This document shows, piece by piece, positions 43,401-54,200 of a stretch of DNA of 64,000 nt (position 1 is its first letter; every line of letters begins with the position of its first letter). A program made the translations under genes and the position numbers. Below the pieces are notes generated by a model. It was given only the letters and a program-made list of their open reading frames with translations, searched no databases and was not told where the DNA came from. This stretch comes from Antedon mediterranea. Its lineage: Eukaryota > Echinodermata > Crinoidea > Comatulida > Antedonidae. The stretch is taken from positions 14,547,001 through 14,611,000 of the forward strand of contig NC_092680.1 of NCBI RefSeq assembly GCF_964355755.1, given 5' to 3'.

Positions 43401-43727
43401 TGATAAATTAAGAACATTTCTTGGTTATAACATTTCACAGTTCATCCAGGGTCCCTTCATTGTGTTCAACATTCCACAGTTCATCCAGGGTCCCTTCATT
43501 GTGTTCAACAGGCTATCTGACCTGGGAATAAACTTACCCGAACCGCTACCAACACCAAGTACTTTTAATGGCCGTTTACCAATCGTTACAGATCCTATAA
43601 GTTGATTTTTTACCAGTTGGTTTGTCCAATCAACTAGTACATTCTTTCTCTGTTGACGTTTTGTCCGTTCTTCGAATGCTTTCACGTAGTAATCAGGATC
43701 GGAAGAAAGAACTTTCGAAAATGCCAT
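40057..43727 (-). CDS. HNMT: SAM-dependent methyltransferase, HNMT-like
   Basis: Three exons on the minus strand, 43538-43727, 40936-41250 and 40057-40418, join to 867 nt, 288 aa (human HNMT is 292 aa). Both introns are phase 1 with donors GTAAGT and GTAAGC. The SAM-binding motif I is VLGVGSGSGEVEL at residues 56-68, formed across the exon 1-2 junction; an acidic motif follows at VTVLEPS. The block YDIIFSVNSLYYVDDLK matches the HNMT helix before the substrate lid, and the C-terminus ends WEATFVKKQ. HNMT transfers a methyl group from SAM to the ring of histamine in the cytosol. By-eye alignment from memory does not show the residues that bind histamine in human HNMT (E28, Q143, N283), so the substrate here may differ. 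Start chosen at MAFSKVL (43725-43727); the open frame extends further upstream only because it runs into a retrotransposon LTR. Confidence 0.88.
40936..41250 (-). CDS. HNMT: HNMT-like exon 2
   Basis: 315 nt after TTTAAAAG, from EVELGNISKLLEVFSS to GGKYCVILVTG; holds most of the Rossmann fold; donor CCG|GTAAGC. Confidence 0.9.
41388..41417 (-). ncRNA. Hammerhead-like motif beside a Penelope-like remnant
   Basis: The minus strand reads CTGATGA (41411-41417), a 17-nt spacer, then CGAAAC (41388-41393) followed by ATGTC. Both conserved core strings are exact. The spacer pairs poorly and I find no strong helix III partner, so activity is doubtful. It lies downstream of the GIY-YIG remnant on the same strand, where Penelope-like elements carry their ribozyme. 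Confidence 0.45.
41560..41868 (-). pseudogene. Penelope-like element GIY-YIG endonuclease remnant
   Basis: The minus strand encodes DPVPDIPRSRVVYKFKCR, then EHFRDKASQVFQHLQDLERC and SPFWIL. Spacing and residues match the C-terminal GIY-YIG endonuclease of Penelope-like retroelements (usual blocks VVYKFxCxxC, REHxxxxxSxVxxHL, FxILDxA). The GIY-YIG catalytic tyrosines are lost in a frameshifted stretch. Lies in HNMT-like intron 1. Confidence 0.6.
41867..41935. repeat. Hairpin with 28-bp arms
   Basis: AAGTTCGAAATTTTAAATGA through TTTGAATG (41867-41894) is answered at 41908-41935 with one mismatch; loop 13 nt. Confidence 0.85.
42160..43095 (+). pseudogene. Dead LINE, RT core and C-terminus
   Basis: The frame at 42169 reads DFFQAFDLVDHTIAINRLFE, IVDFFSDRLHRVKY and INAGVLQGTK (RT motifs up to the PQGT box). 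After a frameshift the next pieces read CVDDLTII (the YxDD box, here VDD preceded by Cys), FWSNESNMKLNPNKC and NLRWDTHVNYIIKK. Deletions and stops separate them. Lies in HNMT-like intron 1. Confidence 0.85.
43433..43510. repeat. ~37-bp direct duplication
   Basis: CACAGTTCATCCAGGGTCCC + TTCATTGTGTTCAACA occurs twice in a row in HNMT-like intron 1, 27 bp from the exon 1 donor. Confidence 0.9.
43538..43727 (-). CDS. HNMT: HNMT-like exon 1
   Basis: 63 codons plus 1 nt, MAFSKVLSSDPDYYVKAFEE to VLGVGSGS, donor GGTTCGG|GTAAGT. Confidence 0.88.
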
Positions 43728-43838
43728 AGCGACTGTGTTAGTGTTAAGTTCAACAATGAAAGTACGAACAAAGAACTTATAACACAAGAATCTCCTGTTC
43801 TTCAATTTGCATTCAAAATACAGTATCGGAAGTACAGG

Positions 43839-44092
43839 TGTGCTGTTCGCGATTGATAATTTGTTATGCGTACCGCCCTCTATAGTTTGTCTCCACTGTT
43901 CGATAAGTGTTAATGGCGGCTCGGCAGTCACATATATTGTTTTCATCTCAAAACGATGTTTTATGCAAGATATTGAAAGAGGTGTCGATTCACACCCTTT
44001 TTTACCACACACACACACACACAAACTCAAACGAATAAAGACTTGGTTATACTGATCGGTGTGATAAATGTTTATTTATTAGTTCCGTGACA
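43839..44092 (+). repeat. Outer element 5' LTR
   Basis: 254 bp, TG...CA ends, with an internal CA repeat near 44006-44024. The A/T-rich TTTATTTATTAG near its 3' end could serve for transcript processing. Its outer edge is 112 bp from the HNMT-like ATG, in divergent orientation. Confidence 0.95.
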
Positions 44093-44154
44093 GTAAAAAA
44101 GGGTGATCGATTACATCTACACCAAACCTTGCAGGCAGACGTTAATCACTAATC
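44093..44154 (+). other. Outer element leader / primer-binding region
   Basis: Only 62 bp separate the LTR from the gag start. The primer-binding site must begin at about GTAAAAAAGGGTGATCGATT; I cannot name the matching tRNA. Confidence 0.5.
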
Positions 44155-46026
44155 ATGACAACACGGTCAGGTCAACCATACAACGAAGGCTATGGTGTGA
44201 CACATAGTGAAGAAAAAAGTGGACAAGGGCAAGACGCCCCAAACAAGATGAGTTCAAAACGAAGCACCAGTTCCAGCTCATGTTCATCCCGCAGTTCTGT
44301 GGCATCGAAAGCTCGTGCCAAGGCGGAAGCGAGTAAAGTGAAATTGGATTTCACACGCCAACAAACACAGATTAGACCAAGGATGGCATTTCAAGAGGCA
44401 GAAATGAAACGGCAAAGTGCCCAAATACAGTTGTTGGAAGCTGAAAAGGACGCAGCAGCAGCAGAAGCTGAAGCAGCTACACTAGAAGAAGCTGCAAATT
44501 CTAAGGCAGGTAGTGAAATTAACCTTCCTACAGATGACCCGAAAGAAAGGGTAATGCAATATCTCACTGATAACGATTCCATATGCTCGAAGAACGAGCA
44601 AAATGAAGATGTAGTTACTTATAGCCTCTCGCCTAATGCTGCAACTTCCAAAGCAGAGCAACAATTTGCCTTCAGCAGGCAATCATACTGATATAGATGG
44701 GCCCTGGCCATCTCCTAGCGCTACAGATGCCTTTGCTATGAAAAATCCTCATCCCAATCCAGCGTTAAATCTTACACCAGAAGGTTCGATACCTGATAAA
44801 TCTAGCAGACCTACGACAGTTATAGAGGCGGCTTCGCAGATAGGTAATGCTCTCCTAAAGAAGGAGTTGGTAAACAACAGCCTAAGAAAGTTTACTGACA
44901 AAGCAGCACATTACCGGGCATGGAAGGCAGCCTTCCACAATACCACAATGGAATTAAACTTGACACCGTCACAAAAGTTGGAACTTTTAATGAAATGGCT
45001 GGGTAGCGAGTCTCACAAATTATCTATTTCAATTTACAATTCACACATTTCCAGACCAGAATTAGGATTAGAACGGATTTGGGAGATTCTTGACAACAAG
45101 TATGGTTCAGCCGAAGCATTAGAGAAGGATATTCAGACTAGAATAGAGACTTTTCCTAAAATAAATACATGGGAGGCTGAGAAAATAATGCTATTCAGCC
45201 AGCTGATGAATGAAATTCAGTATATGAAAGACGAAGGTATATATCCAGGCCTAGCTGCCTTGGACTCTGCAAGGGGTTTGCACCCACTTGTCGAAAAGCT
45301 TCCTAACAACCTTCAAGAAAAATGGTGTATGACAGGCTCACAGTACAAGTTGGACCATAAAGTTCTATTTCCACCATTCAATGTATATGTCAAGTTTGTT
45401 CAAAAATATTCTAAGATATGGAATGATCCTAGCTTCTGCAGGCCAGCTAATCACAAGAACAGTGGTGAAGGTGTCTCAAAGGCTCAACGAACATTGGTGA
45501 ATGTAAAGAATACAAATATTACAAATAAAGATGTTAATGATGGCATGTGCCCACTGCATGAAGGAAAACATCCATTGGTGAAATGCAGGGTGTTCATAGC
45601 GAAATCATACTTGGAAAAGAAGAAACTTATTAAGGACTACAAATTATGCTTCCGATGCCTCTTGGGAGGTCTCATTTTGCAAAGGAATGTAAAGCTAGAG
45701 TGAAGTGTGAAATATGTAAAAGTGAAGGACATTTAGATGTTTTACACAATCAAACATATACCTCTACAACACCTAAACAGGCTAAGAATACTCAAAAGGA
45801 CACCTCAACACCTCCACAAGAGGTTAAAAATATTGAAAAGAACGACTCAGCACAACCAAAACAAGTTAAAAATGTTGAAAAGAATACCTCAACACCACCT
45901 AAACAGGTTGGCAAGAATGCATCTGCCACAAACGAACTTGAATATGTATCTCCTAGCTGTCTGGACATCTGTGGCAGAGAAGGAGTAAGTAGATCGTGCT
46001 CGAAGATATGTCTAGCTAATGTGTAA
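44155..46026 (+). pseudogene. Outer element gag region, broken
   Basis: Begins MTTRSGQPYNEG. The first part is Ser/Ala/Glu-rich coiled coil. The frame shifts near 44640-44690, after which a gag core follows (FTDKAAHYRAWKAAF, LLMKWLGSESHKL, LVEKLPNNLQEKW). A second shift near 45655-45700 falls in the zinc-knuckle region (LCFRCL before it, HFAKECKARVKCEICKSEGH after). A TAA at 46024-46026 then stops the frame before the protease. Each break could be real decay or a sequencing indel. Confidence 0.85.
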
Positions 46027-49000
46027 CTGAAAGAGAATCCTGACAAGGTAGTAAAAACATATGTACTTATCGACGAACAAAGCAACAAATCATTGGTGGC
46101 TAGCAAGATGTTTGACCTGCTCGAAATATCTGGTGAACTAATCAACTATAGAATAAAAACTTGTAATGGAGAAAAGAAAACTACTGGTAGAAAACTGCAA
46201 TCCGTGGTTGTTGAAGCAATCAACAGAGAGGTTCAAATAATTCTACCTAACCTACTTGAATGTGAAGAAATTCCTGGAAATAAGTCAGAAATCCCTACAC
46301 CGGAAGTTGCAATGGCTTTCCCACATCTTGAATCCATCGCGGCAAAAATTCCATCTATCGACCAGTCTGCTGAGGTGCTGATACTTCTAGGCCGTGATGC
46401 CCCCCAAGTACATAAGGTGCGAGAAGTGATAAATGGTCCGGACAACGCACCTTGGGGACAAAGACTTGATTTGGGTTGGGTCGTCATAGGTGAGACCTGC
46501 CTTGGAGAGGTGCATGTACCTAACACTTCTATATCAGCATGCAGAACAAGTGTTAAAATCCAAAGTAATGGAAAACCTTCCACACTAGACCCATGTCCTA
46601 ACAAAGTGAAAGTGGATGAACTTTTCGACAGCGGTGAAGACACAATAAGTTTTTCAAGAGAAGAGAAGCAGTTTTTAAAGATTATGGAGACTGAAGGAAA
46701 GTTAAATCCTGATAAACAGTGGACTGCTCCATTACCTTTTCGGACACCAAGACCTAGACTTCCTAACAACCGAGAACAGGCATTGAAGAGAGCACTGATA
46801 CTTCACAAATCTCTTGAAAAGGATAGTATCAAAAGACAACACTTCATCGCCTTCATGAAAGGAGTATTAGATAATGGACATGCAGAAAAGGCACCACCAC
46901 TTAAAGCACACGAAGAACGCTGGTACTTACCTCTATTTGGTGTTTACCACCCTAAGAAATTGGAGAAAATAAGAGGTGTGTTTGACTCTTCCGCCGTCTT
47001 TCAGGGAGTATCGCTGAACCAAGTTCTATTCAAAGGGCCGGACTTAACGAACGGACTAGTTGGTGTGTTGATGCGTTTCCGAAGAGAAGGCGTAGCAGTG
47101 TGTGGTGATATAGAAAGCATGTTCTATTGCTTTGGAGTAGTCGAAAAGCATAGGAACTTTTTGAGGTTTTTCTGGTATGAAGAAAATGACCTAAGCAAAC
47201 CACTGATAGAGTACAGGATGTGTAAGCATGTCTTTGGGAACAAGCCCTCACCAGCAGTTGCCAACTATGGGTTACGTGAAATTGTCAAGGAAGCCGACCC
47301 TGATGTTGTAGATTTTGTGAATAACAATTTTTACGTAGACGACGGCTTAACATCTTGTGAAGACAACGCTACAGCAATCTCCTTAATGAAGCGAACACAA
47401 CAGGCATTGATGACCAGTGGTGGTGTACGCCTACATAAGATTTCGTCAAATAGCCAAGAGGTGTTGAATGCTTTTGAACGAGAAGACATTGCCAAAGAAA
47501 TCAGAGATTTTAATGTGGAAGAAGGAGGCGCTCCTATTCAAAGAAGTCTAGGCTTACAATGGAGACTATTTGAAGATGTATTTACATTCCACATTAACCC
47601 CGAAAAAAAGCCATTCACGAAACGTGGCGTTCTAGCTACCATTAATAGTATATACGACCCATTGGGCTTCATTTCCCCTGTGCTGGTTTGTGGACGAGTT
47701 CTATTCCGAACGATCATGCATCTTAAACTAGACTGGGATGACCCATTGCCAGAAGGGATGAAACATAAGTGGGACGCATGGAAAGAAAGCCTGAAGAAGC
47801 TGGCATCACTAAAAATCCAAAGAACTTACCACAAAAGTCTAAGAAAGGATGTGATAAATACAAAGGTGCATGTGTACTGTGATGCTTCAGAACAAGCGGT
47901 TGCAGCTGTAGCATTCTTAAGAACAACCACTATCCACGGAACCGAGGTTGGATTCCTCATTGGAAAATCACGTATATCTCCTAAACAAGGACATACTATT
48001 CCTCGTCTTGAACTCTGTTCTACTGTGGTTGCTACAGAACTAGCTAAAATCATCATCACAGAACTACACTTTCCTCCAAGTGACATCATATACCATTCAG
48101 ACAGCAGGGTATGCTTAGGGTACTTGAACAACACTACAAGACGATTTCATACTTATGTTGCCAACAGAGTCGAAAAGGTGCTGTTAGTATGTGAACCACA
48201 TCAATGGAATTATGTGCCAACTGATCAAAATCCAGCAGATCATGGAACTAGATATGTTGACCCATCAAAATTGCAGTCATGTGCTTGGCTCACTGGCCCT
48301 CAACATTTGCATAAAGAAGAAGAATCATCATTTCCTCTTGTTGACCCTGAAAACGACAAGGAAATTAGAAAAGAAGAAGTTACCACCTTTAAAACAGTGG
48401 TAATCAAACCCCAGATGCTCAGTGAAGAGAGAATAAAACGCTTTTCTACATGGACAGGCTTGACAAGAGCAATTACTTACTTGAAACATCAAGCATCTTC
48501 ATTCAGAGCAGGTGAGAAGACATCACAATGTTCTGGGTGGCATATATGCACGCAGCATAGATCCATAGACGAATACAGACAAGCTGAAATCGTTATCATC
48601 AAAGATTTGCAAAGACAGTTCTACGACAGTGAGATAAACTGCCTGAGAGCAGGAAAGCCTGTTCACAGAAATAGCTCCGTGATAGCCCTATCACCAATGT
48701 TAAATGCTGAAGGTTTGTTAAGCGTTGGTGGTAGATTACACAAGTCTAAACTTCCCTTCATCGAAAAACACCCTACACTAATTCCAGGAAATAGCCATGT
48801 GGCGAAGCTACTTGTTCATCATTACCACACGAAAATACATCACCAAGGCAGACACTTAACTGAAGGGATGATCAGACAAGCAGGTTATTGGATCACAAGT
48901 TGTAAAAAATTAGTGTCCTCAGTGATTTACCGTTGTGTACTGTGCCGGAAACTTAGAAGAACTTTAGCTGTTCAAAGGATGGGAGACATGCCAGAAGACC

Positions 49001-49891
49001 GAATGTCTTGCGATCCAGCTTTCACACATGTAGGCGTTGATTGTTTTGGACCTTGGGACATAGTGGCCAGACGTACAAGAGGCGGTATAGCGAAAAACAA
49101 AAGATGGGCCGTTATGTTCTCATGCTTATCCACGAGAGCAATTCATATTGAAGTAATTGAAGAAATGTCAACGTCATCTTTCATCAATGCACTTAGGAGG
49201 TTTGTGTCTGTCAGAGGCAAAATCAAAACCCTTCGATCAGATCAAGGCACTAACTTTATAGGTGCAAGCAACGATGATGATTTGCATACCCATCTTGTGA
49301 AGAATCAAATAGAATGGAAAATGAACCCGCCCCACGCATCCCATGGGAGGTGCGTGGGAGAGAATGATCGGGATTACTAGAAGAGTGCTGGATGGAATGC
49401 TGGTTGACCACCAAAATAAAAATATGAGTCACGAAGTCCTAACAACGATTATGTCAGAGGTTGTTGCTATTATTAATTCAAGACCTCTTGTTCCATTAAG
49501 CAACCATGCAGCTGATTTTGTATACTTCACACCGTCTATGTTGTTAACTCAAAAGCACCCAGGAATAGAAGAAGTGATAATTGAAAGGACCGTGCAAAAC
49601 ATGTACAAGGCCCAATGGAGACTGGTTCAGATTATGGCTGATCAGTTCTGGAAAAGACGGCAACCACGACGTAAATGGAAAGACAAGGCAAGCAATATGA
49701 AAATTGGAGATGTGGTGTTGTTGAAAGACAACAGTGCCAAACGAATTCGGTGGCCAATGGGCATTGTGAACAATGTTTTCCCAGGAGATGATGGTTGCGT
49801 TCGTAAAGTCAGTGTACGCTTGCCAAGCGGAAAGAGTTTTAACAGACCTGTGCATGAATTAGTGCTACTTGTGGAATCGGACAGTAAATAA
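46027..49891 (+). pseudogene. Outer element pol region, one frameshift
   Basis: Continues in the gag frame after the stop. Protease-like YVLIDEQSNKSLV; RT with CGDIESMF and YVDD (47332-47343); RNase H with VYCDASEQAVAAVAF; integrase zinc finger HHYHTKIHHQG...CVLCRKL; integrase core with VGVDCFGPW (first Asp at 49039) and LRSDQGTNFIG (second Asp at 49240). At about 49341 the frame shifts, just before the third catalytic residue (Glu in AWERMI, at 49357), and the rest to 49891 is in another frame, ending after RPVHELVLLVE. Confidence 0.92.
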
Positions 49892-50003
49892 CTCTAGATT
49901 CGATTGCTTACTTCTTGTTTTAGAAAGTTTGTATTGTTATTTAAATGCTTTATAGTTATGTTATTTAGTATGTAGTTATTGTGATGTGTTACATCACAGG
50001 GGG
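49892..50003 (+). other. Outer element 3' untranslated end and polypurine tract
   Basis: Ends in CATCACAGGGGG. The tract GGGGGAG originally abutted the 3' LTR. The nested element split it, duplicating GGGGG (49999-50003 and 56743-56747). Confidence 0.85.
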
Positions 50004-50860
50004 TGTAAGGTCCTATATGTATATTTATATAGAGGGCGCATTTCATTTCAACATTGTTTTTCGTTCATGTGCAAGTTTTTTAGATGATCCCTGTTTTTGG
50101 GAATAAGACATGTGCGCGCCTAAGGTTATTGTAGGAGGAGACATAAAATGGTCGCAAGGATGAGACCATCTGTCATAGGCGTCTGATAATATCCTATTAT
50201 AAAATTGTTACGCGGAGAAAGACCATAGGTTTTGGTGAGCATCCGGTTTATTATTAACTTTAGATTGATATTATTGAGTTATTGTTTGATTTATAGTAGT
50301 TGGAAAGGCCCTAAGCCTTCTCCTACTCGTTGCCTATGATGATATGAACGGCTAGGTTAGGCCAGATAGCCTACATCATTGTTGCCACGAGGCTGGTCAA
50401 GACGTTCATTAATTTCAATGTGTTAATGTTGATATAACAATTGTAGGCCATATCTGTCCTGTATAGTAAGGAAGGCATTTATATTATGTAATCAGCATCT
50501 CAAGTGTAATTTACAGAGAATTATTTAAGTGTTTATATATACAGTATTGTGATTTATTACACATATACGTTGTTCTGTGTAAGCCGATAGAGGGCTGTAC
50601 ATTGAGAGTTTTGACGTTACTAAGACGACAGGGATCGTCTTTAAATTGTTGTTATTTGCATGATTCGTTATAACATGGTACTGCTGTATGTTAACATAGG
50701 CATTTATATTTGTCTGTTTCTTACTAGAAACGCCACAAGCTACATGCATCACAGGTTTGACAGCTTAAAGGAGGAAATAAAAATAAGGAATAAGCAGTAT
50801 ATTGTGTGTAGTCTTGTTGTTGTCTACCTGAATCTAACTCCGCGACCAGAGGTCGTTACA
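50004..50860 (+). repeat. Nested element 5' LTR
   Basis: 857 bp, TG...CA. Contains TATATTTATATAGAGGGC near its start, which resembles a TATA region. Confidence 0.95.
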
Positions 50861-51283
50861 TTTCAAAACCTTGGCATTTTAAAACCTGTGTCTACGAGTC
50901 AATCTAGACAAACAAATCGGAGGTGTATTGTTGTGCAACAGGAGGCTTACGTACGTTGGATATCCAAAGATCAAGTAAGATTTGTGCAATTAATGGAGGT
51001 TCTTGATGCGTGAATAGGCTCGCTTTGGAGGAACCAAGAGGAATTTGCATACTTTGCTGTGAAGATACTGTACCATCAAGGGAACCAAGATATCAAGGAA
51101 AAAACCGTACCTAAATATTGTTATCAAGGACTTTATCATTGATTATATATATGCATTGTAATTTAATTACTTTCCACAAGGATTTTATTGCATTTAGGAA
51201 TTTAGTGTTAATATTGTACACATCTAAATATTTCAATTACTGTTGTGCTACTCATTTAATTGATATTGTATTTGTTCGTAACA
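50861..51283 (+). other. Nested element leader
   Basis: 423 bp between LTR and gag ATG, starting TTTCAAAACCTTGGCATTTT. It should hold the primer-binding site; the tRNA is not identified. Contains no supported gene. Confidence 0.5.
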
Positions 51284-54200
51284 ATGCCTCTCTCCAAAGG
51301 TTCTTCTGTATGCTCTAGCTCTGCTGCATCCATTAGGTTGTCAGCCGCACAAACACGAGCTGACCTGGCAGTAGCTAAGGCAAAAAGGGATGTTGAATTA
51401 AAGAAACAAGAATTGGCTGCAGATATTCAAAGATTAGAACTTGAATCTGAAGTAACTATGAACGAGGTAAAATTACAGGTTTATGAACAGGAAATAAAGA
51501 AAATGGAGGAGGAAGAGGAGAATTATAGGCAATCGAGAGACTTGGATTTTCCTGAAGGAAATAGTCAAGAAAGAGTAGCAGATTATATTCAATCTAGCAT
51601 CACTCATAGTTCTATGCCACCATTACAAGATGACAATGAAGAAGATTATGCTGTAAGGAAAGAACAGCTACCTAGTCAGCGTGGTGCAACTGTGCAACCC
51701 AAGACAAAGGCGGCTATTAATTTAAAGGATCCGATTCATGATGCATTCATGCAGTTTATAAAAACCACCAGTTTACCAAAGAGGGAGTTGACTCCATTTA
51801 GTGGGCAGCCAACAGATTATAATAGGTTTATTCGAGCATTCGAGCATGAAGTGGAGAAAAAGGTGCCTGATAATCAAGACAGACTTTACTACCTGGAGCA
51901 GTTTACTGCAGGAGAGGTGAACCAGCTTGTTAAGAGTTTTATGCATATGGAACCAGAAAAAGGCTATAAGGAAGCTAAACAAGCCATCGTGAAAAGATAC
52001 GGTAATAAGTTTAAATTGGCGGAATCGTATCTTCAAAGAGTTAACGGTTTCCCAGAGATAAAGGCAGAAGACGGAGGTAGAATCTCAACGTTTTCATTAC
52101 TTCTTTTAGAGTGTCAAAACGTAATGTTAGATTTGGGCTATATGGATGAACTTAATGCTACCACTAACCTTCAAATAATTGTCAAGAAGCTTCCATACAA
52201 GATGCGTGAAAAATGGCGCACCAAAACTGATGCTATCCAGCAGAACCGTCGAGTTGTATTTCGAGATTTAGTGGAATTTGTGTCTACACAGGCAAGGATA
52301 CTGGACAACCCAACATTTGGTAGGATAAAGGATGATAAGGTAATGGGAAAGACCCCATCAAAATATACGAAGAAGGATACTATGAGCGGTGCATTCGCAA
52401 GCGTAGAAGAAACATCTTACAAGGACTCTCCCATAAAGAATGTATGCCCGTATTGCAAACTGTCAGGGTGTTGGTTAGGAAAATGTTCACCGTTTGCAAA
52501 ACTAAACAGAGAAGATAAACTCAACTTCTTAGCAAAGGAAAGGAGATGTTATGGTTGCTTAGGAAAGGGACATGTATCCAAGAAGTGCAGTAGACGAAGT
52601 ACATGTAAAAAATGCAACCAGAAACATCCCACCATTCTTCACAGAGATGATACACCGCCCAAGGAACAAATTAGTGGTGCTCCAGCAGGTCAGCTTAACG
52701 CTACACAGACAAGTAATGGTAATACTGTGCAGTCAGCAAATCAGCTCGCTGCTACGTCGAAAGAATTTGTACCAGCTAGTAGCGACCTAGCATCAGCTTG
52801 TGTTGATGACGATGCAGATTGTGCACTGGCCGTCGTACCAGTTTTGGTAAAGCTTAACGGGCGCCAAGTAATAACTTATGCATTTTTAGACCCAGGCAGT
52901 AACATCTCTTTTATTTCAGATAAGTTAATGCAACAATTAGGAGTAGGCGGAACCAAAGGTTCAATTTCATTCAAAACGATGGGCGTGCCACATACGGCCC
53001 CCGCGAAGTTAGTGAAGAATATAAGAATACAGGCTTTGACTGGGAAAGAAAATGATGTGACGATTCCCTTGGCCTTCTCGAAAGAAAACTTACCTATTGA
53101 GCGGAATTTAATACCCACGCAAGAAGAAATAGATAAGTGGCCCCATCTGAGTGGAGTGAAAATCAACTATATTGAGGCCGACGTTGGGCTGCTGATTAGT
53201 ATGAAGGTTCCAGGAGCTTACACACCCCTCGAGATCAAGACTGGTCCTGAAGACGCACCTCATGCAACAAGAACCAAGCTTGGGTGGATTGTGTGGGGAT
53301 TGATAAAGGGAAAGAGAGCCAGTCAACATGCTTCTTACAGAACTCAACTTGTGGCCTATAATAACTCTACACATGAGGAAACAAGATTAGAGAAGCTATA
53401 TCAAGGATCCTTAGAAATGGACTTTCCAGAAAAGGGACTTAATCAGGAACAGCAACTTTCCATTGAAGATAAGGAATTTATATCTAAAGTTGAGAAAGGC
53501 AGCACTATGGTTGATGGTCATTATTGTGTCGCCTTGCCGTTTAAGGAAGGTCAAGTAAAACTACCAAACAACTGGTATTTGGCAGAGAAAAGGTTGAAAT
53601 CTTTGCAGAAACGACTAACGAACGATGACAAATACAAGCAAGAATATTGCTCATACATGGAAGGTTTGGTTGAGAAAGGATTTGCTGAGAAGGTGCCAGT
53701 AGATGAAGTGACAAAGAATAGACAGTGTTGGTACGTGCCGCATCATGGTGTTTATCACCCTCAGAAGCAAAAACTGCGAGTAGTTTTCGACTGTGCGGCC
53801 AAAGCAGAAGGTGTGTCGTTGAACGACTGTCTTCTCCCTGGACCAAATCTTACTAGCAGTTTGCTAGGAGTGCTGTTGCGATTTCGGCAAGGTAAAATAG
53901 CGCTCGTAGCTGATATTGAGGCCATGTTCTCGCAAGTGATAGTTCCGGTGAAGGATAGGGATTTCTTAAGATATATTTGGCATCCGGATAGTACTCCAGA
54001 AGTCTATAGAATGAAGGTACACACCTTTGGTGCAACATGTAGCCCATCTTGTGCCAACTTTGCGTTAAAGAAAACTGCTGATGATAACAAGGACGATTTC
54101 CCTGAGGACGTAATTGAAACTGTAAAAAATAATTTTTATGTGGATGATCTCCTTAAGAGCCTCGACAATCCAGAGATGGCTATTGAGATGGTTGAACATT

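Noticed and set aside
43425-44030. 201-codon minus-strand frame as the full methyltransferase N-terminus
   Set aside because: Its first half is antisense LTR sequence and its end runs past a good GTAAGT donor; only 43538-43727 is real exon.
44155-49891. Infectious retrovirus with envelope gene
   Set aside because: Domain order and RT match BEL/Pao retrotransposons and no envelope-like frame with signal peptide or membrane segment is present.
50525-50752. 75-codon minus-strand frame, identical at 56407-56634
   Set aside because: It is chance frame in the LTRs of the nested retrotransposon; identity reflects LTR identity.
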